DNA of 64,000 nt from Begonia masoniana (GCA_022432975.1 CM039504.1:3569459-3633458); one strand, 5' to 3'; numbered from the stretch's first letter, positions 48,240-61,044 are shown. Numbers and translations are program-made. The notes: generated from the sequence alone by a model not told the origin.

Positions 48240-51200
48240 TTTTTTAAAAAGTAAAAAATTGATCAATTCTAATTTTAAAATTAAAACATAGGATAATACA
48301 TAGAGTGTTTAACAAAAAATAAATAAAATAATTTTGTAAACAATTTCATCCCGAAAAATATGAAAACCTAACACATGATACCATATCAATCCTCCATTTT
48401 TAGAGATCCCTCGTTCTTCCCGAACGACTCTTTAGTTGTTCAAGTAAGATCGGGGATAGTAACCCAATCTCGACAAAAAAAACATACCAAACAATATCAA
48501 ATTTATTTAAAATTTTTATCACATATTCAACATATTATAGAAAGATAATCAGTAAAATTTTGTGATTTTTTAACTCTTTAAGATTTATTATAATTTTCAA
48601 CGTTTGTTTTATAGAATATTGTTGAAAAAATTATATAATTTTTTATTTTTAAAAATGGGGTGGGGGCAAAGCAAGGGAAGCCGTAACATGGGGAGGTTGG
48701 GGTCTGCCATACATGTTACCATGAGGCACGATGGAGGAGCTACTTTAGTGGTTAACCAGACCACGATGAAGACTGAAGATGTAGACTTGGGTTGGGCAAA
48801 TGCACTGCTTTAATTACTGACTCTAATCCTTGCTTCAACTTTTTAGAACTGGTGCTCGAAAGGAGTGGGGACTGGTGTGCGGAAATCCATCAACCATGCA
48901 TGCTTGCTTGCTTTCAGTGCAGAGTTTTTCATTTAAGGTTGGAGTTATGGATAGATAAGGAATGCTAGCACTTTTCAGCTGGAGCCCAGCTGGTCAGGTT
49001 GTAGTCTTGGAATTTGAGATTTTTTCACTATGCTCAAATCTACTTAGATTCATTTATTTTGCGACAGTAAAAATAATCTCTGAATTTCAATATTTTCTAT
49101 TTTGAACCAAAACACGTTAACTAGTATTAAAATAGATCTTACTCATATATCGTTTATCTTAATCACACATAAATGTTCTGAGATTTTTCATTTTTTTTTG
49201 TATGAGTCGGAAAACTCTTACTCTTTACTCTGATTTTAGGTCATTATGCCTCGTAATAGGATTAACTTCCACACTAGCAGGAGGTTGGAATAACAAAATT
49301 TGCTTAAATTAGTGGAGATGTGGGTAAGTTGTAATATCTATATGGTATATAAGACGTCATTGCAGTGGGAGGGTGAGAAGCACTTTAAGGTGAAACAAGA
49401 AACTAAACCGTGGACCCTTTTTTTGGATTTAACCTGAGTGGATTGGAATGAATTGGTAACATGTGTCAAGCTAGTCATGGAGCTGGTAAAGCCATTCGGA
49501 ACAAGTTGAGTTGGAATATTTATTCATATGCTAGTTTTATTTGTTATAACTTAAATTCTCAAAATTCTATAATCTTAAAATTTGAAAACCTAATCCCAAA
49601 ATCATCATCCACGTTAGAAAACCAAGACAATAGAGTGACGTACTCGAGTTTATTGGCAAAATCCAAATAGTAACTAGTCAGGTACGTAGATTTTCTATTT
49701 TTTTTAAATTCTTCACACAATCTGTATTTCCAAGTGATGGAAACTCAAAAGAAAATATGAAAGCATGCTTAAGAAAATAAAACCATCACCGGCTTAGAGT
49801 AGATCTTGAGTGGATACTTACCATCATGGTCATCACACAATGTGTAATTATTCTCGTGCATCTGCAAGTGTAATTACTCATATATTCAATATACTATCGA
49901 GTCCAAATCTCAAAATTTAGTAAATGACTTTATAAATTTAATATTACACAGCAATCATAATGTATTACTGCAAAAAGTAGACACTGAGAATGCAGGATGG
50001 GAAGGCTCGTGGTGAGTAGCAGCTACACATGCCCACAAATCATAATTCAGACAACTCGCATCTTTAGTTGAATCATACAATATTCTATTAATTACTTCCC
50101 TAACTTTAAGGCCTGATTACGTACATTTATGCGAATAAAAAGTATGATTTTCACCTCTGTAAAATTGCTTTTATTCGATTCTTGCTGCGGTGCCTTGCAA
50201 TTTATAACGAAGAACTGGTCAAATAATTAAACTACCTAACCTTATTCTCACAAGATTAGATATACTAATGTCTGTCGGTAAATATTCCTCCATTCACAGA
50301 CACCTACTGCAACAGGAGTACCGCCCCTCACATGAGTCTCCGAGAGTGAAGCTCATACTCATGTGCCTATGTTAAACTCTTATTAATCAAGCAGATGAGT
50401 TTTTACTATTCAAATTCAATAAAACCTCTTTGAATCAACAAACATTACAATAGAAAGGAAAAAGGAAGTGTGGCAACTCATTGACTATGACGGCTTATAG
50501 CTCATACCAATAGAGTTGCACAATCTCACATCGCTTGAGAGAATAGAAATTGAGTGATATATAAATAGAGTTCTCTTTCATAACTAGTACAATGCGTTTT
50601 GGGATAATTTCAAAAATAAATGTGTGGGTTCTGGCACAAAGTAGAAAATATTATACGCGAAGCAACAGAGAACTTCACGGATGTGTAAATGAAGATAAAG
50701 TTGGTCCAGCCATGCATCGAAAACGTCAATGGAAGTGGAAGAGAAGCGGAAAGGGAGATGATGATGATGATGGTGGGGAGAGAGATGCAGTGGGCATCTG
50801 CTACTTTATGAATCATGTGGGAATGAATTATTAAGATGGGTAATTGGATAAGGCCTAAGGCAATCTACATGTCATAAAAGGTGACGCAGAATTGGGACCA
50901 AGATGGGTTCGTCTTCCTTCTTTGCTGCACATGGAGGGCTTCGATGTTCTTTCCTTGTCTCCCTACCCAATAATGCACTGCTCTTCCTAGATCACTGCCC
51001 GCCATTGTTCATCTTCCACCACCTTCCACTTTGTCGTAGATTGATACAAGACTGTCAGTTCATTATTATTTTCTTGCCTTTTCGAGCTCGAAAACCCTCC
51101 CACTTGAATACAATATCTAAATTTGAAAGTTTGTCACATGCATCACAGATTTATGACATCCAAAGATCAATAATGGTAACGTATTCTAATCTTACACTTT

Positions 51201-51880
51201 TTAACAAGATATTTATTCTATCAATTGTTGGGTATTTTTATTATTACAAAAGAAACAAATTCATATTCCAAGAAAAATCAAACATACTATCATTATCATC
51301 TATTCAAAATCTTGGTTAAATAATTAATTAATTAATTTTTAAGCTAATTTCAAAGGTGATTATCAATTTCTTTAAACTAAATCAACTAAAGTCCAGGTCG
51401 AGGCTCAAGTTAAGAGCTTAGAGAGAGACTGGCTCACTCTGACAAATAATTTAAGAGAGTATAACAAGAAGGTAAACGTAACATTATTTTTAATAATTTA
51501 TTTAATTATGAGTTTTAATGCATCGTTAATTGTACGTATAAATCGAAATTAAACACTAATATCATAATTTGCAATAATTAGACAAAAAAGCTAAATTAAT
51601 AACAAAAAAACACATATGCATGTGATTGGATGTCCATGTTTTGATAGTTCAGTATGTTTTGAATTCATGGGCTTCCCCCAACTCAATAATAGATAGAGGT
51701 TGAATAACGTTGGGCATTGAATGGTTTAGTGCTCTCCACGAATCACCCACCATTGTTATCTAACTTACTAAGTTAATGATCAGGGAAGACCCAACAATTA
51801 AATAAATAGAGCCGTCTATATTTAATGCGAAACCTTCCAATGTGGAGAAAAAAACACGAGACAAATTTCCCCGGACCAGT
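48240..51880. other. AT-rich intergenic region
   Basis: No intact gene was recognised. ORFs at 48604, 49461, 50592 and 50903 have no familiar motifs. A segment at about 50510-50630 (ACAATCTCACATCGCTTGAG, then GATATATAAATAG) looks like the start of an LTR or other repeat promoter but cannot be bounded. One short exon-like block is listed separately. Confidence 0.35.
51397..51471 (+). other. Exon-like block of 25 codons
   Basis: A 75-nt open block lies between an acceptor-like GTCCAG and a donor AAG|GTAAAC. It reads VEAQVKSLERDWLTLTNNLR followed by EYNKK, a plausible coiled-coil helix. Length is an exact multiple of three. No adjoining exon was found and no family recognised, so it may be an orphan exon or chance. 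Confidence 0.25.
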
Positions 51881-52317
51881 TGCCTCTATAATAAGCAAGG
51901 CAGATTTTCATTTTTTTTTATCCTTGGTCTCGCGACTGATAGAGGGCTGGTTTAAATTTGCACGATTGAAGGGGCAACTATGATATTTTTATTGAGATAG
52001 ACGTGTTGATGTTTTCACTAAGATCTCGTGATATTATTCTTTGTTAAATTTACTCTTCTTTAAGCGTTCTCAATTTCCAACTCTCTCTTCCCCAGCTTCT
52101 TACAACAACAAGCTCTAAATCTCTCTCCCTGCGCCAAAACCAAAAGCCATCATCGTCCCTGCTTCAACTTCAAATACCCAGACTGAAATTTTTCTTGGCC
52201 AAAGATTTGGTCTTTAATCTATAAAGTCACACTTCTTCTTTCTCATAGCTTCACCAGCTTTGTTTTTGAAAGTAGAGTGCTTTGTTTTGGAAAGTAGAGT
52301 GCTCAGAAAGTAAAAAG

Positions 52318-52520
52318 ATGGAGGGGAAGGAAGAGGATGTTAAGCTCAGAGCGAACAAGTTTTCCGAGAGGCAACTGATTGGTAAGTCTGCTCAGACAGA
52401 CAATGTCTACAAGGAACTACCGCCGGCGCAGTTGTTTGAGCCCAAAGAGCTCACCTCGTGGTCGTTTTACAGAGCCGGAATTACAGAGTTCATCGCAACT
52501 TTCTTGTTCCACTACAAGTA
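52318..52520 (+). pseudogene. Truncated PIP1 aquaporin (N terminus only)
   Basis: ATG 52318 opens the PIP1 N-terminal tail ([19 protein letters not shown]), the conserved [19 protein letters not shown] and the start of the first membrane helix (IATFLF). Similarity ends abruptly after about 67 codons, in the middle of what is normally exon 1, and the frame runs into unrelated sequence and a stop at 52561-52563. None of the NPA motifs or later helices follow. Functional PIP1 proteins are about 286-residue plasma-membrane water channels. A CT-rich leader with a likely TATA box (CTATAATAAG, about 51887) precedes it, so a promoter plus 5' gene fragment was left behind or copied. Confidence 0.8.
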
Positions 52521-52563
52521 TATTCTAGCTGTCTTCTCCAAAATCAATCGAAAATATAAATAA

Positions 52564-53775
52564 TTTCTGCAACTTCAATGCAGAATGACAAAAAAAAGAT
52601 AGGTTTTCAATCCTAATACAGAGAAAGAGAGAGAGAGAGATTTGCATATATAAACTTGATTCATTCTGCAACTGCAACTTCAACTTTGTCGATTGAGAGC
52701 TGTTCCGAGTTGGTGTTGATGGGTATCTGGGTTTGAGCTTCAAAGAATCTGACGAAAAAGAGTTGAGATCTTTCAGTAGATGAGAGCGAGGGAAGAAGAT
52801 GGGTTGATTGGTACAAAATCCAGAGGTTCCGCAATCAAGCTATTTGGCACAACAATTCCTTTCTCTGCTAGAGCTATGGCCATGTAAGTCAAAAGGAAAA
52901 GAACCACAAGGAAATACAAAGTCGCGTGCAAGTCACATTTAATTTGAGGGAAATTACCACTTCAAACCTTAGTATATAGGTTGGTTTTTTTTTTTTTTTT
53001 TTTTTATATTTTAAATCTTAAACTATTAATTCTAACGGTCCAAACTTTAAAGTATGGAAAATATAACAAATTTAACCCTGGCGTGTGACCTTTCACCGTC
53101 CGTTTTCCAATCTTTACCGTAAAACAGACGCACTCTTAAAAATTGAGTCCGTCCGTTGTTGAGAACGAATGGACCCTTTCAAAACACAGTATGTCCGTTT
53201 ATATTTTTTGCCGCAGACGGTGCAGACTCTTGAAAAAGACCGTCCGTCCGTTCTCCTCTAGCGACGTGGCACTCAAATACATAACAGCGGACACACTCTA
53301 GTGGGTGTTCACCTTCCGTTCTACACCATCCGTCCGTTCTGTTTTACATGCATTACTAAACGGACGCTCTTTGGATCAACATGATAGCAAACGAACGGAC
53401 TCTCTCGAGAGTCCATCTGCTGTCGTCAGCAGACACACTCTTATATAGCGAGCGCGTCTGTTGTTTAAAATTAGTGCGAGAGCGGAGGGTCACCACCCTC
53501 GCCGAATGCGTCCGATCTCGCGATTATATCAGATCAAAGAGCTTTCCGAAGCACATTCTCGTGTTTTACTTCGTAAAATCTACATTTCTCTTAGAACTCT
53601 TACAATTTTTTTGTAGAAAATCGACCGAAAAACGCTCCAGGTTATTGCTTTCTCAATTCTGAATTGTTTCGTTCGATTTTTATCCAACAAATCTCACAAA
53701 TCCAAGCCCCAGCCCTCAAATTTCAAAATTTTCAAAATCACAAATTCGTCGTAAATTACTGAGAGATTGGTTGAT
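52564..53775. other. Intergenic region and probable 5' part of the Mutator-like element
   Basis: Contains a long T-run near 52990 and a stretch (53090-53500) with repeated CGTCCG/CGGACG words but no clean periodicity. It probably includes the terminal region of the Mutator-like element, but I could not find matching terminal inverted repeats. One 93-codon ORF (53381-53662) is not recognisable. Confidence 0.35.
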
Positions 53776-54487
53776 GTAGTTGAGCCTGTGAACATAGAGT
53801 TGTATCCGGAGGAGGACGCTCTCATATACAGTGATATTCAAACATTCAATCACTTAAAGGCATTAGACAAATAGAGGTGCATTCAACATCGCAAACCATA
53901 GACGATGAGCTTCGAGCACCGTTTATGTCAGATGATGACGAGGCTGAAAGCATACAAGTAAGGGAAAAAATTTCGAATAATTCTTGTTTGGATGGACAAT
54001 ATAGTTCTTTAACGGTCATTAGAGAGGAAGTACAAAATTATGCTTTGAAAAATGGATTTGATGTCAAATTTGTTAAAAATGAACGTACGCGACTCATGGC
54101 AGATGTCAAGGAGGATGTAAGTTGCGACTGCATGCTTCGGTCATGCAAAATGAGTTGACATTCCAAATAAAGAGTTACTTTAAAACTTACAGCTGTGCAA
54201 GGACAATTGATAATTGACACGCTTCGGCAGAATAGTTGGCAAAATATTATTTGGATAGGTTCAAAGTCAACTGGACTGGAAATTTCCTTCTATTATCAAG
54301 ACGGTGAGGAAGGAACATAATGTGAACATTACGTCCAGTCTTGCCAGAAGAGCAAGAAGCAAAGCTAAAGAACTTAATTACGGGAGGGGCGAATAACAAG
54401 TCAAGCTACTCTGTTTGTACGCAGAAGAAATCAATAGATCAAATCCGGGTAGCACAGTGAAAATACATGGTTATCTGGTGGGCAAGA

Positions 54488-55710
54488 TGACACGGGGGCC
54501 CCTAGAAAGGGGGCCCGTGTACGACCCACGAATATGCTAGGTTGGTGCTCGGTTGGGTGCTAGTGAACAATATTTAAATATTGAAATAAAATACTAAACT
54601 AAAGGCAAGAAATAAAGAAGGCAAATGTTAAGATGATGACGAGATTATAGGTTAGTAGAGAGAAGTAAAATTACAAGAAAATAAAGAGAATAAGATGACA
54701 ATATATATGTTAGAAATGACAAGGAAATGTAAAGCAATGGAAATAAAGAAAAGATAGAAAAATAGAAAGTGAGTGTGTGGATAATGAAAAGCTGAAAAGT
54801 AAAGAGTGATTTGTGTGCAAAAGTGATAGCAATAAAAGTAAAGAAAACCCTTGGTGGATCCGAGGAGCGAGCTTACGGTTTAAGCTCCCGGATACACGTT
54901 TTCCGTAAAGAAAACGACCACCGTAGGCCGGGGATTTTCGTCCTCGTTTCAACTCCCAAGGGAGAAGATGAGGGAATGATTAAGAGCTAACCTAGCAACC
55001 CAAGCTAGGCTAGCAATGGAGGCTAACTCCTCTTGGTTCAAAGAACCAAGGAAAAATCACCAAAGGAATTTGGGAGATTTAGGGAAATAGTAGTATATTG
55101 ATTTAGCAAAAGTTGTCTACAATCACTAATACCATGCATTTATAGAAGTCCTAGGTGGATTAGGGCCCTTGGATCAAAAAGGATGGATGGCCAAGATCAA
55201 GGCAAACAAGCACACATCCTAGGGAGAAGATGAATGTCATGCCTAAATGGATCAATGGAGGGAATCTTGCCACATCATCAATCCATGTTGCCACTAACTT
55301 TTGTACTTGCAAAATTATACCTTTTTTTTTGGGCTCTTCTTTGGGCCAAGGCTTCCATTGGGCTCCATTTATTGTAGGGCCTTTTCCTTTGAATATTTTG
55401 TTGAACTTCCTCCAACCCAAATCCACCACCATAAATCTAGTCCTAACCACACAATCTAATGCATGAAATGCAATTATAAAATCCATACAATAAAGGCGAA
55501 TGTATGCCAAATAAGTTCAAAATAAAAATTACAAATTATTGGGTCGGGAAGACAAATTCCCATGAGCCGGATGGTGATTTCTCCAAGTACTCCTTATGTA
55601 TTCCTTCCATAAATTATACCTACAAAAATAAAAACACGTAATAAATAGAGAATTTAGATAAAGCACGGGATTTTACTAAGTTTCTTTTAAATGCAACCCG
55701 AGGCACGTCA
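54488..55710 (-). repeat. 3' LTR of the gypsy element (left copy)
   Basis: Left direct copy, 1223 bp. A polypurine-like tract (CACCCGGAGAGGA on the minus strand) adjoins it at 55711. One boundary carries the short palindrome GGGGGCCCC. Confidence 0.9.
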
Positions 55711-55739
55711 TCCTCTCCGGGTGATTTGAGGATTTGACC

Positions 55740-56620
55740 TCAAATCCGTTGGTTGGCTTTTCTTAAGGAAGACTCTAACAATTTCTTGCATATTAGTGTA
55801 TTAATTATTTTGATAGGTTTGAGTTTGAAGACAAGGAAGATAGGTTCTTTCGTTAAAAATTCTAAGTGGCATGGAGAATGGATGGTCTTACTAAAATTTT
55901 CTTTGGTAAGGGTGGAAAAGTTGAATCCGAGGGCTACTTGGGAGGGCGTTTGCTCAAAGATGGAATGAAATTTTCCCAAGTAGGTGAATCCGACAAATAG
56001 TGAGATGGAAATGCTAGAATCCTTCAACCAAAGAAATAGTCCAATTAATATTAAGACCCCAAAGAAAATTTACTTACCAATAAAACTTTAACCCTAGTTC
56101 TATGGTAGAATTTGTGGTAATGGAATGGTGGAAAGTAAGGTGTTGGTAAGCCACCAAATTGAAGGGTGGAGCATTTTTTGTCTACATAAGGAATAAAATT
56201 CCTACTTGATGGTGTAGCTCTAAGAAAGGTTGTAGGAAGGCAATAGTTAGGCTCAAGGCCATAAACCAACATCTTCCTAATTGAGGGGATTGGAGAGAAA
56301 ATTTCCTCAACACTTGGAAGGAATAGAAAAGGAGTGATGATCATGCTACCTAGGCCAAAAATAATTTCGTCATTTAAATTTGACTTCTCATGAGGCCATG
56401 CAAAATCATTCCCCAATTGGCAAGGCATTTCATTGAAAAATAGAGGATTTATGTGTTCCTTGATAAAGGGAGTTTTCTCAAGATGTGGGTGGAAAGGAAT
56501 TGACACTTCTTCCTCGTACAACGGATTGTCACGCCAATTGATATGATGAGGCTCTTCACTCAACCCGCATTTTGACACTAATAAATTTTCCTTTTTGGCG
56601 AGTGGCCTCATCTTGAGCAA
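55740..56620 (-). CDS. Post-protease ORFs of the gypsy element, function unknown
   Basis: Two open stretches follow the protease on the minus strand: 56620-56051 (189 codons) and 56027-55740 (95 codons). Neither contains polymerase or integrase motifs. The residues (PHHINWRDNPLYEEEVSI; LEFLTKEPIFLVFKLK) suggest remnant or element-specific sequence. They may once have been a single frame. Confidence 0.4.
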
Positions 56621-57218
56621 TTTGGTCGGGGGTCATCGGTAGCAACTCAATCTTTCTTCCTCCAAAATTAAACGTATAACAGTTGAGGAATCCGTCATAG
56701 TTTACCCTTCGGTCAAAGTGCCATGGTCGACCCAAAAGAATATGGCTGGCACTCATCGGAACAACGTCACAAATAACCGAATCTAGGTATGTTCCTATAG
56801 TGAAATCCACGGTTACTTGTTTGGTGATCTCATGCTCATTTTTGTCGTCCAACCATTGAAGCTTATAAGGCGTAGGATGATTAATCGTTACTAATCCTCG
56901 TTTATCGACCATATCTTGGGAGGCCGCATTTATGCAACTTCCTCCATCGATTATCGTCGAACAAATTTTATATTTGACTGCACACCTACTATGAAAAAGA
57001 TTTTCCCGTTGGCAGTCCTTGTCCACATTCTTCGACGTTAATGCACGCCTTATGACCATTAATAAGGGTCCATCTTGTGGCTTGCATTCATCGGTTTCAT
57101 CTTCGCTTTCATCGATTTCTACTTCATCCTTGTCAATTTTGTTGTATTGGCCTTCATCCTCTTCGCTTTCCCATTCACCCGTTGATACCTTGATGACCAC
57201 ACACGGTGATTGGTGCAC
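56556..57218 (-). CDS. Retropepsin-like protease region of the gypsy element
   Basis: The frame opens just after the zinc knuckle, shifted relative to gag. It contains an acidic linker (EWESEEDEGQYNKIDKDE), then the aspartic-protease core IIDGGSCINAAS and the second conserved block SHILLGRPWHFDRRV. The DGG form in place of DSG/DTG is common in plant gypsy proteins. The ORF ends after KGKFISVK with no reverse transcriptase following. In an active family it would process Gag. Confidence 0.75.
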   Translation of the reverse strand: MHQSPCVVIKVSTGEWESEEDEGQYNKIDKDEVEIDESEDETDECKPQDGPLLMVIRRALTSKNVDKDCQRENLFHSRCAVKYKICSTIIDGGSCINAASQDMVDKRGLVTINHPTPYKLQWLDDKNEHEITKQVTVDFTIGTYLDSVICDVVPMSASHILLGRPWHFDRRVNYDGFLNCYTFNFGGRKIELLPMTPDQIAQDEATRQKGKFISVKMRVE

Positions 57219-57340
57219 TCGTTAGCATAGTGCCCTTTTCCCAAACATTTGAAGCATTGCACGTCACGTGCTCTTGGTCCTTTAGGTTGGGGTTCTTGGT
57301 TTTTGTTAGGTGGAAAATTGTGAGGGGTGTTGGATGTCTT

Positions 57341-58393
57341 CTAGGGCCAATTTTGATTGTAAGGCCTTTTATCTTCTCGCCTTGGGGTAATCTTGTCTTC
57401 TTGACGTGTGGAAATCTTATCGGAATTATAATTTCTAGGTGGGAATTTAGGAAGGTCGGTCTTACGCTTCCTCTTCAACTGCCTCTCCACCGTGAGGGCT
57501 AATTGAATGACCAATTCCATGGTCTCCAAGTGTTGTAATTCGACCGCATCTCCAATGTCGCGGTTCAAGCCTCTTATGAATCTAGCGATGAGTTGTTCTT
57601 GGGGTTCATCAATTGCGCATCGCATATTAAGAGTTTCGAATTTGGTAAGATACTCGTCTACCGAGAGGCCATTTTGTTTTAAGGTGTGAAGTTGATGAAA
57701 GAGTTCATGTCTATAGTGTCGGGGAACGAACCTATGATGTATTAAGTCTTTCATGGAGGTCCAAGTTGTAACGGGGTGTACTAATGTTCTTATCCGTTGG
57801 GCCTTAAGGTTGGACCACCACAAAGCGGCGTGGCCCGTAATTTCAAGAGAGGCTAATTGAATTTTTACTCTTTCGGAGTAATCATGGCATTCGAAAACTC
57901 TCTCAACTTTGTCAACCCAATCCAAATATGTGTGCCCGTCACACGTTCCATCGAAAGGGGTAATTGTAATCTTAATATTTCGAAGGTCGTCATTGTCCCT
58001 ACGACGATTTGGGTGATACTCTTCATCATCAACCCAATCCTCATCCTCCGAATAATATCGTTGTCTCCTTCTTCGGGGTTCACTCCAATCTTCCTCTATG
58101 GGTGGTTGAGGGGTATAATTACAATGTCTAGGATGCTCGGGAATGATCCGAGAGGAGGTTTCTTGAGAAGGAACTCGTTCATGGAATTCATTTCGGGGAG
58201 GATTGTTTAAAAGTGATTGGACTTGTTGGGCAAGACTATTAATTACGCTCGCTAAGGCATCTATTTGTTCTTGTGCGTTCCCTTGAGCGCTAGTTTCACC
58301 TTCGTGACGTGTAGGTTTGGGAGGGGGAGTGCCCCTCGCACGATTTTGTTCATTGTGAGGTGTGTCACGTGCAAAGCCGTTCCTATTAGTCAT
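57341..58393 (-). CDS. Gag of the gypsy element
   Basis: ATG 58393, 350 codons to a TAG at 57343-57341. It has a basic/polar N terminus with a short coiled coil (IDALASVINSLAQQVQSLL), a charged linker, and the Retrotrans_gag domain (FDGTCDGHTYLDWVDKVERV; HAALWWSNLKAQR; SVDEYLTKFETLNMRC; RFIRGLNRDI). Directly after the TAG, in the same frame, is a CCHC zinc knuckle (CFKCLGKGHYANEC), so the stop separates capsid from nucleocapsid. The frame is otherwise open, which agrees with the low LTR divergence. Confidence 0.88.
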   Translation of the reverse strand: MTNRNGFARDTPHNEQNRARGTPPPKPTRHEGETSAQGNAQEQIDALASVINSLAQQVQSLLNNPPRNEFHERVPSQETSSRIIPEHPRHCNYTPQPPIEEDWSEPRRRRQRYYSEDEDWVDDEEYHPNRRRDNDDLRNIKITITPFDGTCDGHTYLDWVDKVERVFECHDYSERVKIQLASLEITGHAALWWSNLKAQRIRTLVHPVTTWTSMKDLIHHRFVPRHYRHELFHQLHTLKQNGLSVDEYLTKFETLNMRCAIDEPQEQLIARFIRGLNRDIGDAVELQHLETMELVIQLALTVERQLKRKRKTDLPKFPPRNYNSDKISTRQEDKITPRREDKRPYNQNWP

Positions 58394-59805
58394 GTCTAAG
58401 TGTTTTAATTTTTAAAATTCAAGTTGTTGGCTAAGTTGCTTCATCCAAAATTTTGGTGAGGGGATTATCTTATTTAATGTCTTAGGAAAAATTTTAAGCA
58501 CTTAAGGGATGTTTCCTAGCTAAGACCATAATAAAATAGGAATCATGCTCACTTATCAATTAATTTGGAAATCAAATAAACAACTTAGAAGTTATAATAA
58601 CACTTAGCAACAACTAATTGTAGGAATAAAATTTTCAATTCGTGCACTTATCACAAGCCTATCCAATTCAATCAAGTTATTACTTTTAGTCCAAAATCAC
58701 TTGGAGTAATATTAATAACAACTAATTAAGTCAAAAAAAAAAAAAAAAAACAGCAAGTAAATAAATTTTAGACACCAATTAATTCAAGATAACATGCTGA
58801 AATTTCAATTTAAACATAGCAGAATTTTCATGTAATGTTTAGCTCAAATTTGCTAATTTAAATCATGCTTTTGCTAAATTCTTATAAACCAATTTCGTGC
58901 ATTTAATTGACAGCATATAATAGGTGATTTATAAGTTAAGACAAGAGCAACAATCAGCAAATTAATAGACAATTTTTTGAACATAACATGAGGATGTAAA
59001 AATCAATGCTATAAGGCAATAATATTCTGATTTCGATAATGATAGCTCCAAGCCGAATTTTAACATCAAAATTTTCAGAAAATTAATATAATTATTGGAC
59101 AATATCTAGATACTAAAACATGAGGCAAATGATAACATGATGAGCCAAATAAGTTGATCCAACAATATAATAAAAACCGAGTTGATAGGAGTGAAAACCG
59201 ATTTTTATAGATGATTTGTTAGCTGAATTTTCATGCATCCTTTTAATCCGATTTTTGAGCAAGTCATTAGCATATATCTTAGAGGAATATCATGGCTCAA
59301 GCACAGCAAGATAAAATAGAGAAACCCGAAGCAAAAACAAACATAAAATCGAGAGAAAATATCATCAAGTTAATCCGGGATTTATATAATTTTTATGTCC
59401 GATTTTCATACATCATTTCACCAATATTTTGAGCAGACTTTTAGCTTAGATTTAGATGAAAATATTGACTCAAAACACCGCAAGAAAAATTGGAAAAATT
59501 GAGTAGAAGAACTAATCAAAACCGAAGCAAAATAAGAGAAAAACCGAAAAGAAAATGAAAGAAATAAAGTGCTCACCTTGGCCGATCTTCTAACACATTG
59601 CATACCACATTTTCTAGAATATTTTTAAGCATTTCAATGACAATAATAATGGCAGCAAGTAATAAAAATAAATAGCACAAAGTTAGCACAAAAGTTAGCA
59701 CAATAATATAAGGAAAATAATGCGGAAAATAAAAGAGCCGCTATCCCGGTTTTGTGCCGATTTTTGACTATTGTCATGGCAACTAAAACACATTGGGAAG
59801 CATGT
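58394..59805 (-). other. Untranslated leader of the gypsy element
   Basis: About 1.4 kb of AT-rich, non-coding DNA between the primer site and gag. An A-run (about 58734-58750) is present. Long leaders are usual in this class. Confidence 0.6.
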
Positions 59806-59818
59806 GGCTCTGATACCA
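59806..59818 (-). other. Primer binding site of the gypsy element
   Basis: The minus strand reads TGGTATCAGAGCC, two bases inside the 5' LTR end. It is complementary to initiator tRNA-Met and sets the element's orientation. Confidence 0.9.
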
Positions 59819-59820
59819 CT

Positions 59821-61044
59821 TGACACGGGGGCCCCTAGAAAGGGGGCCCGTGTACGACCCACGAATATGCTAGGTTGGTGCTCGGTTGGGTGCTAGTGAA
59901 CAATATTTGAATATTGAAATAAAATACTAAACTAAAGGCAAGAAATAAAGAAGACAAATGTTAAGATGATGGCGAGATTATAGGTTAGTAGAGAGAAGTA
60001 AAATTACAAGAAAATAAAGAGAATAAGATGACAATATATATGTTAGAAATGACAAGGAAATGTAAAGCAATGGAAATAAAGAAAAGATAGAAAAATAGAA
60101 AGTGAGTGTGTGGATAATGAAAAGCTGAAAAGTAAAGAGTGATTTGTGTGCAAAAGTGATAGCAATAAAAGTAAAGAAAACCCTTGGTGGATCCGAGGAG
60201 CGAGCTTACGGTTTAAGCTCCCGGATACACGTTTTCCGTAAAGAAAACGACCACCGTAGGCCGGGGATTTTTGTCCTCGTTTCAACTACCAAGGGAGAAG
60301 ATGAGGGAATAATTAAGAGCTAACCTAGCAACCCAAGCTAGGCTAGCAATGGAGGCTAACTCCTCTTGGTTCAAAGAACCAAAGAAAAATCACCAAAGGA
60401 ATTTGGGAGATTTAGGGAAATAGTAGTATATTGATTTAGCAAAAGTTGTCTACAATCACTAATACCATGTATTTATAGAAGTCCTAGGTGGATTAGGGCC
60501 CTTGGATCAAAAAGGATGGATGGCCAAGATCAAGGCAAACAAGCACACATCCTAGGGAGGAGATGAATGTCATGCCTAAATGGATCAATGGAGGGAATCT
60601 TGCCACATCATCAATCCATGTTGCCACTAACTTTTGTACTTGCAAAATTATACCTTTTTTTTGTGGGCTCTTCTTTGGGCCAAGGCTTCCATTGGGCTCC
60701 ATTTATTGTAGGGTCTTTTCCTTTGAATATTTTGTTGAACTTCCTCCAACCCAAATCCACCACCATAAATCTAGTCCTAACCACACAATCTAATGCATGA
60801 AATGCAATTATAAAATCCATACAATAAAGACGAATGTATGCCAAATAAGTTCAAAATAAAAATTACAAATTATTGGGTCGGGAAGACAAATTCCCATGAG
60901 CCGGATAGTGATTCCTCCAAGTACTCCTTATGTATTCCTTCCATAAATTATACCTACAAAAATAAAAACACGTAATAAATAGAGAATTTAGATAAAGCAC
61001 GCGATTTTACTAAATTTCTTTTAAATGCAACCCGAGGCACGTCA
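59821..61044 (-). repeat. 5' LTR of the gypsy element (right copy)
   Basis: Right direct copy, 1224 bp, about 98-99% identical to the left copy by eye. It is followed by the target duplication CAAGA. Confidence 0.9.

Larger units (their letters stand above)
54488..61044 (-). mobile_element. Young non-autonomous Ty3-gypsy element (gag and protease, no RT or integrase)
   Basis: It is flanked by the exact duplication CAAGA (54483-54487; 61045-61049). The LTRs of about 1.22 kb differ at roughly 15 positions by my count (about 1.2%), with ends TGACGTGCC and GGCCCCCGTGTCA read on the minus strand. The primer site on the minus strand fixes the orientation. The 4.1-kb interior has gag, a zinc knuckle and a pepsin-like protease but no reverse transcriptase, RNase H or integrase motif in any frame I could read. 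It would need enzymes from another element. This matches the described TR-GAG/LARD class of gag-only plant elements. Confidence 0.9.
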
